Assembly: GCA_023441055.1 (NCBI GenBank)
Contig: JAEZQY010000035.1
Location: 1 to 57,787 of the forward strand
Length of the DNA stretch: 57,787 bases
DNA from: Bacillota bacterium
GTDB lineage: Bacteria; Bacillota; Bacilli; Paenibacillales; UBA4045
Direction: 5' to 3'
The notes below the pieces were generated by a model. The model ran no database searches. It was not told the DNA's origin and was given only the letters and a program-made list of their open reading frames with translations. The position numbers were made by a program, and so were the translations under genes. Shown piece after piece: positions 1 to 9,464 of the stretch; within the stretch, counting starts at the first letter, position 1; the number at the start of each line of letters is the position of its first letter.

Positions 1-3000
1 ATGCGCCGAGCGATGGATTGCCAGCAGAGGCAATCACTACGAATGCTACGGAAGATACCGTAACGGTGAAGGATGTGCCTCCTGGCGCGACAGTTACGGT
101 CTACGATGGAGAAGGCAACGAGCTTGGTACGGCAACGAATACCGGTGAGACGATCGGCGAGGTTACGGTGCAGCTGAATATCGACATCGCCGATGGTGAT
201 GAGGTCGAGGTGTCGATCACCCTGCCGGGCAGAGACGAGAGCCCAGCAGTGCCGAGCATAGCTAAGCATCTAAGTGCAGAGCTGGATGTCGAGCAGATCA
301 GCGCTAACGCTACCACCGATACTGTGACGGTATCAGAGGTTCCAGCTGGCGCAGAGATTCGGGTATACAATGCTGTGGGAGAATGGATTGGTTCGGCTAT
401 AAATGGTAATGATGAGCTGGCAGAAGTCATCATTCTGATAAGCGCTCCTGGACTGGCTCATGGTGATTTGGTATATGTCAACTTGAAGGAAGTAGGTAAG
501 CTGGAGAGTGCGTCGGTTTCCAAGGTCAGCGCCATGGAACGAACCGTGGCTCCATTATTGGATCATCTAACAGCGAATGCGAGTAATGACCGTATATCAG
601 TTGAGGATGTCCCTGCAGGAGCGACTGTTAAGATATACGATCTATCAGGTAATCTGCTGGTGTCTCGCAAGAACACGACATCGTCGGCAAGTAAGTTGGA
701 TCTTCTCATGATTCCAGGATTTGCTGCAGGTACTTCGTATAGAGTTACACTGACTGAGACAGGCAGGACAGAAAGTGCCTATACAGTTGTAACGGCTCTC
801 GATCAGTCTCCGCCGTTGTCCACGCCGAATATCGCAGACATTGATTTGGAGAACGATCAGATCGTAGTCCAAGGTGTGCCGGCAGGCGCAACGATTATTG
901 TGTATGATGCCAATGGCAACGAAATTGGCAGAGCGACGAATGATTCCGGCGGCACAGCTGAGGTTACCGTGACCGGGCCGATTACGACTTCAGTTGTTAC
1001 GATTACCATTGTGGAAGCCGGCAAGCTGGAGAGTGAGCCGCTGGCTGTTGATCTGCTGCTTACAACGGCAGAGCAGATTGATGATGCGCTGCGCAGGCTG
1101 ACGGTGGGCTTCCAAGCGCTTGACACGTGGGAGAGTGTTACTCAGTCTGTGTTCCTGCTTACCGTTGGAGCGCATGAAACTGATGTGGATTGGTCATCGA
1201 GCAAGCCGCTGGTGATCACGGTTTCGGATCCGGTAGACGGCACGATTGAAGCGTATGTAGATCGTCAGGAGAACGATGAGAGTGTGATCTTGACTGCGAC
1301 GGTTTCCAAGAATGGGATATCCAAGAGTCGTACGTTCCTGTTAATTGTGAAGTCAACAAGGCTAAGCAAGATATCGACGCAGGTTAACCGTCAGGTTGAT
1401 GTGAACGGCGGCGCTGACCAAGATGTGACAGAGCAAGTGGATATCCATCGGATTACGATGTCTGACGGCTCCAAAATTGACAAGACCATCTTCGATGCCT
1501 CCAGTGCAGATAACTTCGTCCGCGATCCAAGAACGTTGAACAGTGCTGCTAAAATTATAGTCGACGAGCTGGAAGGGGACGAAGCCGATGAATTCGCGAT
1601 CGAAGTCCCTAGACAGTCGGTGGCGTTATTGACCGCCAACGGCAATACATTGGAAATTCACACGGATTACGGACGAATCATCATTGACCCAGCGGAGCTC
1701 ACGCGGATGAACGACAGCTACCTGGATCTGTTCTTCCGATTCGTGCCTGTGAAGAATCCGGATAAGCAAGCGCGATTGAATGAGCAAATCCCGAATGAGC
1801 CGGAAGTTCGCTCTGCCGCAGGGAACCGAATCGCCGAGGTTATCGGCTCATCGCTGGAGATTGAAACGAACTACAGCGATTACAGCACCGCGCTGTTCAT
1901 TCCGTTCGCTAAGAATGGAATTGAAGTTCCTGCGCGGAATACAGATGCTTTCTTGAACGCGCTGCGGATTTACATTGAACATAGTGACGGCGATAAGGAA
2001 GTCACGCCTGGAACTGTCGTCTATGAGGCTGGCGTTCCGATTGGACTGGAAATTGAAATCGACAAATTCAGTACGTTCTCGATCATCCAGCTTAAAGCCA
2101 GACCAAGCACCGACTCGGATGATGCTGCGCTGACAGCTGAACAGCCGCTCGATATCTTGACAGCTGAGGTGGACGTTGAGCGGTCCAGCATCACCCTTCA
2201 TACGGAGATGGATCCCAATCTGATCGACATAGAAGGCTTCACGGTTAAGCTTGGTGAGGCTGATGTGGAGATTGAGGAAGTCGTGATTGATGGACAGATG
2301 ATCATCATCAGGCTGAAACAGCCTGTTCGGAAAGGCTATCCGTTAACGGTCGCCTACAGCTCAGAGAAGCGCGATAAGTTGCAGACGATGGAGGCTGTTG
2401 AAATTCCGAATGAAGCGCATCATACCGCGTATATACACGGGTATGCCGATGGTACCTTCAAGCCGAATCAAGCGGTGAAGCGTTCGGAGATGGCAGCGAT
2501 GCTGGTCCGCGTGAATCAGCTTACGAAATCGGGTGCATATAGACAGGTGTATCCGGACGTTCCCCAATCGCACTGGGCAGTCGGTGAGATCGAGCGCCTC
2601 GAGGAGCTGAAGTGGTTCGTCGGAGACGATCAAGGCAGCTTCCGTCCGAATGATCGAATCAGAAGGGCGGAGATGGCAATCGTCGTAGCGAAGTGGCTGG
2701 AGCTGGATATGACCGCAGCACAGCGGCAATCGACATTCAGCGATGTCGCAAGTAATCACTGGGCCAGCGGGGCGATTGCGGCAGTACATGCTGCGAAGAT
2801 CATGATCGGGTATGAAGGCAATCAATTCAGGCCTAACGCCTACTTGACCCGCGCTGAAGCAGTGGCGATCATCAACTCGGCCTTAAACAGAGGACCATTG
2901 CTAGATGTACCAGCTCCAACCTGGCCTGACGTCAAGCCTGACCATTGGGCATACGGACACATCGAAGAAGCTTCGCTCAACCATTCCTATATGTACAAGG

Positions 3001-3038
3001 TTGATGAGAGCGGCGAACAGTTTCTAAGCAACGAATAG
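1..3038 (+). CDS. SLH-domain surface protein with Ig-like repeats (5' end outside window)
   Basis: The reading frame is open from the window edge (codons from base 3), so the N-terminus and any signal peptide are missing; the TTG at 18 is not a convincing start. About four repeats of roughly 85 residues come first, each with a 'VPAGATVxVYDxxGN' core typical of bacterial Ig-like or invasin-like modules. Next is a region resembling an atrophied bacterial Ig domain (around 2.3 kb before the stop, with 'WSSSKPLVI' and a 'TFLLIVKS' end), then a region I cannot assign. At the C-terminus are three SLH motifs ('GYADGTFKPN', 'FRPNDRIRRAEMA', 'FRPNAYLTRAEAVAI') plus a partial fourth 'DVKPDHWAYGHI'. SLH triplets anchor exported proteins to pyruvylated cell-wall polymers. 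A surface or adhesive role is inferred; no catalytic domain is visible in this part. Confidence 0.85.
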   Translation, partial: APSDGLPAEAITTNATEDTVTVKDVPPGATVTVYDGEGNELGTATNTGETIGEVTVQLNIDIADGDEVEVSITLPGRDESPAVPSIAKHLSAELDVEQISANATTDTVTVSEVPAGAEIRVYNAVGEWIGSAINGNDELAEVIILISAPGLAHGDLVYVNLKEVGKLESASVSKVSAMERTVAPLLDHLTANASNDRISVEDVPAGATVKIYDLSGNLLVSRKNTTSSASKLDLLMIPGFAAGTSYRVTLTETGRTESAYTVVTALDQSPPLSTPNIADIDLENDQIVVQGVPAGATIIVYDANGNEIGRATNDSGGTAEVTVTGPITTSVVTITIVEAGKLESEPLAVDLLLTTAEQIDDALRRLTVGFQALDTWESVTQSVFLLTVGAHETDVDWSSSKPLVITVSDPVDGTIEAYVDRQENDESVILTATVSKNGISKSRTFLLIVKSTRLSKISTQVNRQVDVNGGADQDVTEQVDIHRITMSDGSKIDKTIFDASSADNFVRDPRTLNSAAKIIVDELEGDEADEFAIEVPRQSVALLTANGNTLEIHTDYGRIIIDPAELTRMNDSYLDLFFRFVPVKNPDKQARLNEQIPNEPEVRSAAGNRIAEVIGSSLEIETNYSDYSTALFIPFAKNGIEVPARNTDAFLNALRIYIEHSDGDKEVTPGTVVYEAGVPIGLEIEIDKFSTFSIIQLKARPSTDSDDAALTAEQPLDILTAEVDVERSSITLHTEMDPNLIDIEGFTVKLGEADVEIEEVVIDGQMIIIRLKQPVRKGYPLTVAYSSEKRDKLQTMEAVEIPNEAHHTAYIHGYADGTFKPNQAVKRSEMAAMLVRVNQLTKSGAYRQVYPDVPQSHWAVGEIERLEELKWFVGDDQGSFRPNDRIRRAEMAIVVAKWLELDMTAAQRQSTFSDVASNHWASGAIAAVHAAKIMIGYEGNQFRPNAYLTRAEAVAIINSALNRGPLLDVPAPTWPDVKPDHWAYGHIEEASLNHSYMYKVDESGEQFLSNE

Positions 3039-3051
3039 CAACATGACCAAT

Positions 3052-3084
3052 AAGCAGCCCGCCATGCAGGTGGGCTGCTTATTT
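3052..3084. terminator. Bidirectional intrinsic terminator
   Basis: Perfect 9-bp stem AAGCAGCCC / GGGCTGCTT with an 11-nt loop, followed by ATTTTA on the plus strand and preceded by TTA-rich sequence for the minus strand. It lies between the convergent SLH gene and the DUF4832 gene and probably serves both. Confidence 0.8.
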
Positions 3085-3122
3085 TACTGTGAAACATACC
3101 AGTAGATACGTTACTGCCTTGC

Positions 3123-4520
3123 TTATTGATGGATGTTGAACTGACTGATCTCATAGCTCCCGTCTGATCCACGGCCTTCCATGGCTAGGAGGATCCCGGG
3201 TGTATCCGTACTTGGATCCAAAATAGCGATGCTAATGGTATGCTCACCGGGAGTCAGGCCAGCAGGCAATGTGATCGAATAGCGCTCGATGTGCTCGCCG
3301 GGCAGCCAGTCGCGTATGTCCGTCTCTAACAACTCAGTTAACACGATGCGGTTATCGCTGTTCGTGATATGCAATTCTACAGGCCAGTCAAAATAGAACG
3401 GGGCAACGCCATCATTGCGCCAACCGATCTTGACATGAAGCGTCTCTCCTGCTTGGAGGTTTTCCTCATGACGAACGGCAGCCACAGACAGGCGATAGCC
3501 TAATGTCTTCATGATCGCATTGATGTTCGCTTGATGAGGTCCGTTCAACGGATAGTCGGTTGGCGCATATGGGCCGATCCAGCTCATATGTGTCATCCTA
3601 ATCATATCGAGGGTCGCCTCGATCTCATCGTCATTGTAATAAGCATGCTCCCGGTTGACTGGTGAGAATTCACCGCCGCTGGGCGCATACATCCAAAAAT
3701 CAGGCATTGCGGGCATGTCTTCCTTAGTCAGCCATGACGTATACCCATTATTCACCCAGTCCATGAATTCCTCAACTGTGGATTTATAATCACCGAAGGA
3801 ATCGTTGAATAAGCCCATCTGATGATCCAGAGCGATCTGATGAGGGCGGCGCATCAATAGCGGTTTATTCGTGAACGCTGCTATGTAATGCTCTGCGTAT
3901 TGATCGGTGATCGCTTGCATAGGGAAGGGAATCCTGCCTTCATCACCATCGAAGGTATGCCACTCTCCCCAATGCCCTATACTTCCCAGTTGAATAAAGG
4001 CGATCGCTGGATCATCATTATAATGAGCGGCTATGGCCTGTATCAGCTTCTGATGATTCTCAATCAGTACGGGATTGTTATAATTCGGACTGAACCCCTT
4101 GCCATATCGAATGTCGTACCAGGACCCGTCTTGGTCGATCTCCTCATATAACCAGTCTGGAATGTCTAATCGTTCCTCTGGCCTTGGCGTGTCAAGGATC
4201 AGTCGGATCACAAATTTAGCTCCTATCGACTTCCACTCCGTGAAGTGGGCATCCTGTTCCAACTGCTCGAACGTATAAACCCCCTTCTCTGGTTCTAATT
4301 CGCGCCAATACATATTGACATGAACTAATGATACTGGTTGTGCAGCATTGAAATCCTGCGCATATGCCGAAAGTCCCATATACGGATTCAGTAGAACTTC
4401 GTCCGAACGCTCAGGGAAGAAGTTGATCATCTGTTTTGACGAATCAACCATAACCGTATTTCCGATGTATAATAGGAGTAGGAGTATTCCAATTGTACTA
4501 ATCAGGGACCGTATAAGCAT
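3123..4520 (-). CDS. Secreted/membrane-anchored DUF4832 (glycosidase-like) protein
   Basis: 465 residues. It starts with a basic segment and a hydrophobic stretch (about residues 5-23), so it is exported or membrane-anchored. The body resembles DUF4832/DUF4874 proteins, which look like TIM-barrel glycoside hydrolases: 'NPYMGLS' near the N-terminus, 'VNMYWRELEPEKGVY', and 'IQLGSIGHWGEWHT' where clan-A hydrolases carry an acid/base region. A C-terminal beta-sandwich ('LHVKIGWRNDGVAPFYFDWP') follows. The ATG at 4518-4520 is preceded on the minus strand by AGGAAA at good spacing. It is divergent from the pel operon, about 140 bp away. The operon's PelA lacks the hydrolase domain of Pseudomonas PelA, so this protein may process the same polymer; that is inference. 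Catalytic activity of the family is, as far as I know, unproven. Confidence 0.7.
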   Translation of the reverse strand: MLIRSLISTIGILLLLLYIGNTVMVDSSKQMINFFPERSDEVLLNPYMGLSAYAQDFNAAQPVSLVHVNMYWRELEPEKGVYTFEQLEQDAHFTEWKSIGAKFVIRLILDTPRPEERLDIPDWLYEEIDQDGSWYDIRYGKGFSPNYNNPVLIENHQKLIQAIAAHYNDDPAIAFIQLGSIGHWGEWHTFDGDEGRIPFPMQAITDQYAEHYIAAFTNKPLLMRRPHQIALDHQMGLFNDSFGDYKSTVEEFMDWVNNGYTSWLTKEDMPAMPDFWMYAPSGGEFSPVNREHAYYNDDEIEATLDMIRMTHMSWIGPYAPTDYPLNGPHQANINAIMKTLGYRLSVAAVRHEENLQAGETLHVKIGWRNDGVAPFYFDWPVELHITNSDNRIVLTELLETDIRDWLPGEHIERYSITLPAGLTPGEHTISIAILDPSTDTPGILLAMEGRGSDGSYEISQFNIHQ

Positions 4521-4618
4521 CTCGTTTCCTGCCTTTTCGTGGATGTCTTGATTATAGGACGTGGTGGGCTACATCTGCAACGTTAAGATCTGTTTAGATT
4601 TTGTTCAGTGATTTACTA

Positions 4619-4652
4619 TATAATAGGAAAATAGAACTAGTGGTAGAAGGAG
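4619..4652 (+). promoter_or_regulatory. Putative -10 (TATAAT) and Shine-Dalgarno of the pel operon
   Basis: A perfect TATAAT occurs at 4619-4624, but no good -35 lies 16-18 bp upstream (TAGATT at 4595 is poor), which could mean an activated promoter. GAAGGAG at 4646-4652 is the ribosome binding site and selects ATG 4659 (or 4662) over the TTG at 4656. Confidence 0.45.
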
Positions 4653-4658
4653 TACTTG

Positions 4659-6725
4659 ATGATGCGAGTACTAATAACAGGCGGCTACGGGTTTATCGGT
4701 ACTCATGTCAGTGAACGATTTCACAAAGAAGGACATGATGTTTATATTTTAGATAACCTCTCGACGGGAGACGCCAGCTATATAACATTTAAACATAAAT
4801 CATTCCAGATCGATATATCAGACCGCAAGTGCGAGGAAGTATTCCGCAGCGGTTCATTCGACGTGGTCGTTCATCTGGCTGGTGAGGATGACGCCCATGC
4901 CTCTATGGAACAGCCAGTTGTCAACACGCAGACCAATTTACTGGGGTTAGTGAATATACTGCACCTGTCAGCGAAGTATAAGGTGAAGAAATTGATCTAT
5001 GCCTCATCTGCAGCGGTATATGGCAATGAACTTGACGGGCTGGTGGATGAGGAGCACCCCAGCGATCCTGCTACCATCTATGCGATGAATAAACGATTAG
5101 GTGAGATGTATTGTGAGAGATGGATGTCATTCTATCAACTGGATACACTCAGCTTGCGCTTGACGGATGTATACGGGCCGCGTCAGCATGTGCCGTTGGA
5201 CTCGTATATGAATAAGAGGACAACGATGGGTTTTATCTTCGTCACAGATGTGGCAGATGCGATTTATCGCGCTTCTAACAGTGTGATTACGGGTATCTAT
5301 AATCTATCTGCTCCCGCTCAAGAGGCGGACGCACCGCAACCAACGGGTATCAATAATGCGAAATTGAAGCGTGAACTAGACTGGTTTCCGCTCTATCCAT
5401 TAGAGGAAGGGATCGCGCGGACGAATGAATGGTTTGCTATGCGTGAGCAAGCTGCGGGATTGGCGGTTAAGACAAGAGGCAGTCGTTCCTTCTCACTACC
5501 TGGATGGTTAAAGCGAATTCTCCCATTCATGGAGAATATCGTGGTATTCTTGCTGCTCGCCTATCTAAGTATGAAGTATGATATTATGCATACTGGCAGC
5601 TTCGATTATAGATTGGTGTATATCATGTTATTCGGCATCTTGTATGGCTCTAAGCAATCGATCTTCTCAGTCGTGTATTCTGCTGGTCTGCTCATCTATC
5701 TGGAATTGCAGAACGGAAGAGACTTCATCTCCTTGTTATATGATCCTAGTATCCTCTTTCAGTTTGCACTTTATCTATTCTTTGGATTAGCGGTAGGCTA
5801 TGCGACAGACCGCAAGCAGCAAATTATACAGTCACGGGATTATCAGATTGCTGCACAGAAGGAGAAGCTCGACTTTCTTAATGAGGTTTTCCAAGATACA
5901 TTAAGTGTAAAGCGGGATCTGCAGGAACAGATTATAAATAATGGCGACAGCCTCGGCAAGATATATAGTATTATTAAAGAACTGGAGAGCTTAGAGCCCG
6001 AGAAGGTTATCCAGTCTACAGTTACTGTATTAGAGAAGATCATGAGATCAAGCTCGATATCGATCTACTCAGTGAAGCCACATGCACTGAGTTACATTAG
6101 GTTACTAGTCAAGTCTAATCATGTGGAGCTCAGCCAGCAGAAGTCTCTTAAACTAGCGGATTATCCAGAGCTCCTGCGTACGATTGAGACGAAGCAACTG
6201 TATGTTAATCGTGACTTGAAACCGGATATGCCGATGATGGTTGCGCCAATCCTGAATAGCGGAGATGTCGTTGCGCTGGTCTGCATCCACAAAGTTGACT
6301 TCGATCGAATGACACTGTATTACGAGAATTTATTCCATATCTGTGTCGATTTGATCTCTAGCTCTGTTTCGCGGGCCTTTCAATATGTTGCGGCTACAGC
6401 AGATCAGCGCTACATAGAGGGTAGCATGATCCTGAAACCAGAGTTCTTCCGAGAAATCCTGGAGACCAAGCAGGAAGCGCTGGAGAAACTGGGCTCCGAG
6501 TATACTTTGCTATCTGTATCTATCGAGAATCAATCGCTGCATACGTTATCTGAGGTGATTGTCGGCGCATTGCGGGATTCTGATTATGTCGGTCTGGACA
6601 GGGCCGGGACAGAATTACACCTATTACTATCTAATACCAGCTTGGGCGAAGCGAGGTATGTGATTGATCGTCTGTCGCAGACAGGTGTTCATACTACTAT
6701 AGTTGCAGGAGATGTACATGCTTAA
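4659..6725 (+). CDS. pelD: SDR epimerase-PelD fusion, predicted c-di-GMP receptor of Pel synthesis
   Basis: About 688 residues with two parts. Residues 1-265 are an extended short-chain dehydrogenase/epimerase like UDP-glucose/GlcNAc 4-epimerases: 'TGGYGFIGTH' NAD-binding loop, 'SSAAVYG', and YxxxK (Tyr codon at 5079). Between 'VYGPRQ' and 'FIFVTDVADA' it is about 25 residues shorter than usual, removing part of the sugar-binding segment. Residues 285-395 hold about four membrane segments, followed by a short coiled coil, a GAF-like region and a degenerate GGDEF domain ('RAGTELHLLL' in place of GGDEF). The I-site motif RxxD survives as R-D-S-D (6573-6584). This 4TM-GAF-GGDEF order matches PelD, the inner-membrane c-di-GMP receptor that activates Pel polymerisation. 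First gene of the operon; it overlaps pelE by 8 bp. Confidence 0.88.
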   Translation: MMRVLITGGYGFIGTHVSERFHKEGHDVYILDNLSTGDASYITFKHKSFQIDISDRKCEEVFRSGSFDVVVHLAGEDDAHASMEQPVVNTQTNLLGLVNILHLSAKYKVKKLIYASSAAVYGNELDGLVDEEHPSDPATIYAMNKRLGEMYCERWMSFYQLDTLSLRLTDVYGPRQHVPLDSYMNKRTTMGFIFVTDVADAIYRASNSVITGIYNLSAPAQEADAPQPTGINNAKLKRELDWFPLYPLEEGIARTNEWFAMREQAAGLAVKTRGSRSFSLPGWLKRILPFMENIVVFLLLAYLSMKYDIMHTGSFDYRLVYIMLFGILYGSKQSIFSVVYSAGLLIYLELQNGRDFISLLYDPSILFQFALYLFFGLAVGYATDRKQQIIQSRDYQIAAQKEKLDFLNEVFQDTLSVKRDLQEQIINNGDSLGKIYSIIKELESLEPEKVIQSTVTVLEKIMRSSSISIYSVKPHALSYIRLLVKSNHVELSQQKSLKLADYPELLRTIETKQLYVNRDLKPDMPMMVAPILNSGDVVALVCIHKVDFDRMTLYYENLFHICVDLISSSVSRAFQYVAATADQRYIEGSMILKPEFFREILETKQEALEKLGSEYTLLSVSIENQSLHTLSEVIVGALRDSDYVGLDRAGTELHLLLSNTSLGEARYVIDRLSQTGVHTTIVAGDVHA

Positions 6726-7629
6726 GACGGTAACCTTTTACTATTACACAATCATTGTTCTGTATATTTTGGTTCGGGGCTTCCTACGCGGTAAGGATCG
6801 ATCGATGGATGCTTATACAATCATCGTCCTGCTGACGTTGCCGTTCATAGGTGCTCTATATATGCTTGTTTCCAAGTTGTCACTGCGTAATTATACGGAG
6901 GTGAAGAACACGCATCTCCTGCAATTGACAATAGACGAAAAGAAGGCAACACTCGATCGTAACCTCTACCATGGCGTTAATATCGAGAAGGAGACGAATA
7001 TTGTTCCGATTGAAGAGGCGTTGCTAGTGAACAGCAGATCAATACGTCGCAGGATGATTCTCGATCTGTTGAAGGAGGATGCACAGCAGTATTCATCGTT
7101 GCTCTATCAAGCAGCGGGTAATGAAGATACCGAGACTGCTCATTATGCGGTCACCGGTATACTAGAAATCAAGCGAAAAGTGATGATCGAGTTACAGCAT
7201 TGGTCTGTTCAATATGAACGCCACAAGGACGATGCTCACGTATTGCGAAGCTATGCAGACGTGCTTAAACGATTCATGGCAAGTGGATTTCTCGATGAGC
7301 GAACGCTTCGTAAGTACCGCGGTCAGTATAGTCAAGTATTGGGTGAACTGCTGGATATCGATCAATCCGACCTCACAGCCTTCGAGGAGAAGGTGAATTG
7401 CGATTTAGAACTCAATTGGTATGATCAAGCGGACCTAACCTGTACACAAATCATGAAGGTTCATCCGGACAAGGAAATCTCCTATGTATTAAGAATGAAG
7501 TTGGCCTACACCATGAAATCTCCTATATCCTTTCGACAGGCGCTGGATGCTTTGAAGAAGTCTCCGGTTCAAGTGTCGAATACTACATTGAATTATATTC
7601 GTTTCTGGTCTAAAGGAGTAGGACGATGA
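6718..7629 (+). CDS. pelE: PelE-like membrane protein
   Basis: About 303 residues from ATG 6718. GCAGGAG ending at 6711 leaves 6 nt to this ATG, which is why I prefer it to TTG 6703 or ATG 6712. Two hydrophobic segments near the N-terminus (around residues 5-20 and 30-48) are followed by a soluble, mostly helical region. That region looks like tetratricopeptide-type repeats ('ALLVNSRSIRRRMILDLLKED', 'EEKVNCDLELNWYDQADLTC'). This is the architecture of Pseudomonas PelE (two TM segments plus TPRs), which bridges PelD and the polymerase PelF. Sequence similarity to PelE is weak; the call rests on architecture and on its place between pelD and pelA/pelF. ATGA overlap with the next gene indicates translational coupling. 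Confidence 0.75.
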   Translation: MLKTVTFYYYTIIVLYILVRGFLRGKDRSMDAYTIIVLLTLPFIGALYMLVSKLSLRNYTEVKNTHLLQLTIDEKKATLDRNLYHGVNIEKETNIVPIEEALLVNSRSIRRRMILDLLKEDAQQYSSLLYQAAGNEDTETAHYAVTGILEIKRKVMIELQHWSVQYERHKDDAHVLRSYADVLKRFMASGFLDERTLRKYRGQYSQVLGELLDIDQSDLTAFEEKVNCDLELNWYDQADLTCTQIMKVHPDKEISYVLRMKLAYTMKSPISFRQALDALKKSPVQVSNTTLNYIRFWSKGVGR

Positions 7630-9464
7630 GATTCTTACTCAATCATAAAATATATGTGATTCTCGTTATTGTTCTACTCCTGGCCACAGCGCTCGAGCTG
7701 ACTAGAAGCGAGTTTATTCTAAGAGTTTCGAACGAAGGACTGACCGAGGATGGATTACAGCCATTAAATCTGATCAATGCAATTGATCTGGAACAAGCGG
7801 CAGCTCTTGATCGATTGCACTGGTATTTGGTATATGACGAAGAGGATGAAGACAGTGCAGGGCTTAGTAGTAATGCCTCAATCGTATTGAGGCAGATGAA
7901 GCAGCAATTTACCGAAACGGATGTGAAGGAATTTGTTTTTCCGAAGGCGGGCAATAATGCGGTATTAATTTCTGTATATAATCTAGATGGCTTTAATAGG
8001 GTTGAAGATATCATTGCGTATATTCAACTTGGGGGCTCTGTTTTCTTCTTGAATGTCCCTGATGTGACAGATAGCTTCTATCGTATTTATCGACAACTTG
8101 GAATTAATGAAATCGGTAATTATTATAGGAGTGACAGTGTCAAAATTGTGTCTACTATTCTTAATCAGGCTGAAGGTGATGAGTATCATGGCGAATATGT
8201 CGCCGATTTCATTCGAAAGCTGACAGTGGATCAGGAGAGCGAAGTATTACTAACCGACTCTATGAATAATCCGATGATGTGGGAGCGGAGGATTGGAGAA
8301 GGCCGAGTAGTCGTATTCAATGGTTATATGTTACTGGATAAGACGGCCAGAGGCTTGCTTGTTGGCGGCATAACCCGATTGACCGATGACTTCATCTATC
8401 CTATTCTGAATGCGAAGCTGATGTATATTGACGATTTTCCGGCTCCTATACCCAATGGCAAGCATAGTGTGATCTATGATGAATATAAGCGGGAGACACC
8501 GTCCTTCTATCGCGATATCTGGTGGCCGGATATGATCAAGATCGCGTCTAAGCATGATTTGGTCTATACCGCTGTAATTATTCAATCCTATCAAGATCGA
8601 GTGGAGCCACCATTCGCCGATCCGCAAGACGCGAGCAGGGATCTGCTTGTGATGTATGGCAGAGAGGTGCTTAAGAATAAAGGTGAGTTGGGGATTCATG
8701 GTTATAATCACCAAGCTCTACTTATGGATCAGAACGTGATGGATATATACGAATACACTGCATGGCCTAAGCAGTCGTATATGGAGGAATCTATCGCTAC
8801 AGTATTAGACTATTTCAATACCAGCTTCCCATGGTACAAGCCTGTAACTTATGTACCTCCGTCGAATGCGTTGAGCATAGAGGGACGGAATGCGCTAGCT
8901 GCCGCATGGCCGGAACTGGACAATATCGGTTCAGTGTTCGATGGGGATCCTGCCTATTCCTATGTTCAAGAGTTCGAGGTTGCGGATGACGGCATAGTAG
9001 AGATGCCGCGTATCACATCGGGCTATCAGGATTCAGGCATGATGCGATGGTATGCGTCTAATGTAATTAACTACCTAGGCGTATTCTCGCACTTTGTACA
9101 TCCAGATGACATCTTAAATGAGGAACGAAGCTTCGGTGGTTTAAATTGGGAGCAGCTGAGTAAGGATTTTGAGCGTTATGTTGCTTGGATCGATGACCAA
9201 TACGGCTGGCTTAGACAGATGACGGCGAGAGACGCTAGCACGGAGCTTAGGAAGTGGGCAATGTCCGAGCCGTATATTGTACATAGCGATAACCGAATAG
9301 AGGGGTACATCAATCAGTTCGCAGGTGATCAATATTTTATGTTGCATACGACAAGGAAGATCGCTTCCTTGGACAACTGTGAAATCAAGAAAATACATGA
9401 TGGGGTCTATCTTGTTCATGTAACAGATGCGAATTTTCGGATAGAGTTAGGAAGATTATTATGA
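7626..9464 (+). CDS. pelA: DUF2194 / PelA-type polysaccharide deacetylase
   Basis: 612 residues with one N-terminal hydrophobic anchor (residues 9-25), so the bulk is extracytoplasmic. The N-terminal half is Rossmann-like ('LISVYNLDGFNRVEDIIAYI', 'GGSVFFLNV', similar to glutamine-amidotransferase-like domains). The C-terminal half has carbohydrate-esterase-4-like motifs: Asp-Asp at 269-270 ('MYIDDFPAP', the usual TFDD metal and base motif), His358-x3-His362 ('GIHGYNH', metal ligands) and 'TYVPPSNALS' in the region of motif 3. In Gram-positive Pel operons PelA carries the deacetylase but not the hydrolase domain of the Pseudomonas protein. Expected role: partial de-N-acetylation of the GalNAc-rich polymer at the cell surface. 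Start and stop overlap both neighbours as ATGA. Confidence 0.82.
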   Translation: MRFLLNHKIYVILVIVLLLATALELTRSEFILRVSNEGLTEDGLQPLNLINAIDLEQAAALDRLHWYLVYDEEDEDSAGLSSNASIVLRQMKQQFTETDVKEFVFPKAGNNAVLISVYNLDGFNRVEDIIAYIQLGGSVFFLNVPDVTDSFYRIYRQLGINEIGNYYRSDSVKIVSTILNQAEGDEYHGEYVADFIRKLTVDQESEVLLTDSMNNPMMWERRIGEGRVVVFNGYMLLDKTARGLLVGGITRLTDDFIYPILNAKLMYIDDFPAPIPNGKHSVIYDEYKRETPSFYRDIWWPDMIKIASKHDLVYTAVIIQSYQDRVEPPFADPQDASRDLLVMYGREVLKNKGELGIHGYNHQALLMDQNVMDIYEYTAWPKQSYMEESIATVLDYFNTSFPWYKPVTYVPPSNALSIEGRNALAAAWPELDNIGSVFDGDPAYSYVQEFEVADDGIVEMPRITSGYQDSGMMRWYASNVINYLGVFSHFVHPDDILNEERSFGGLNWEQLSKDFERYVAWIDDQYGWLRQMTARDASTELRKWAMSEPYIVHSDNRIEGYINQFAGDQYFMLHTTRKIASLDNCEIKKIHDGVYLVHVTDANFRIELGRLL

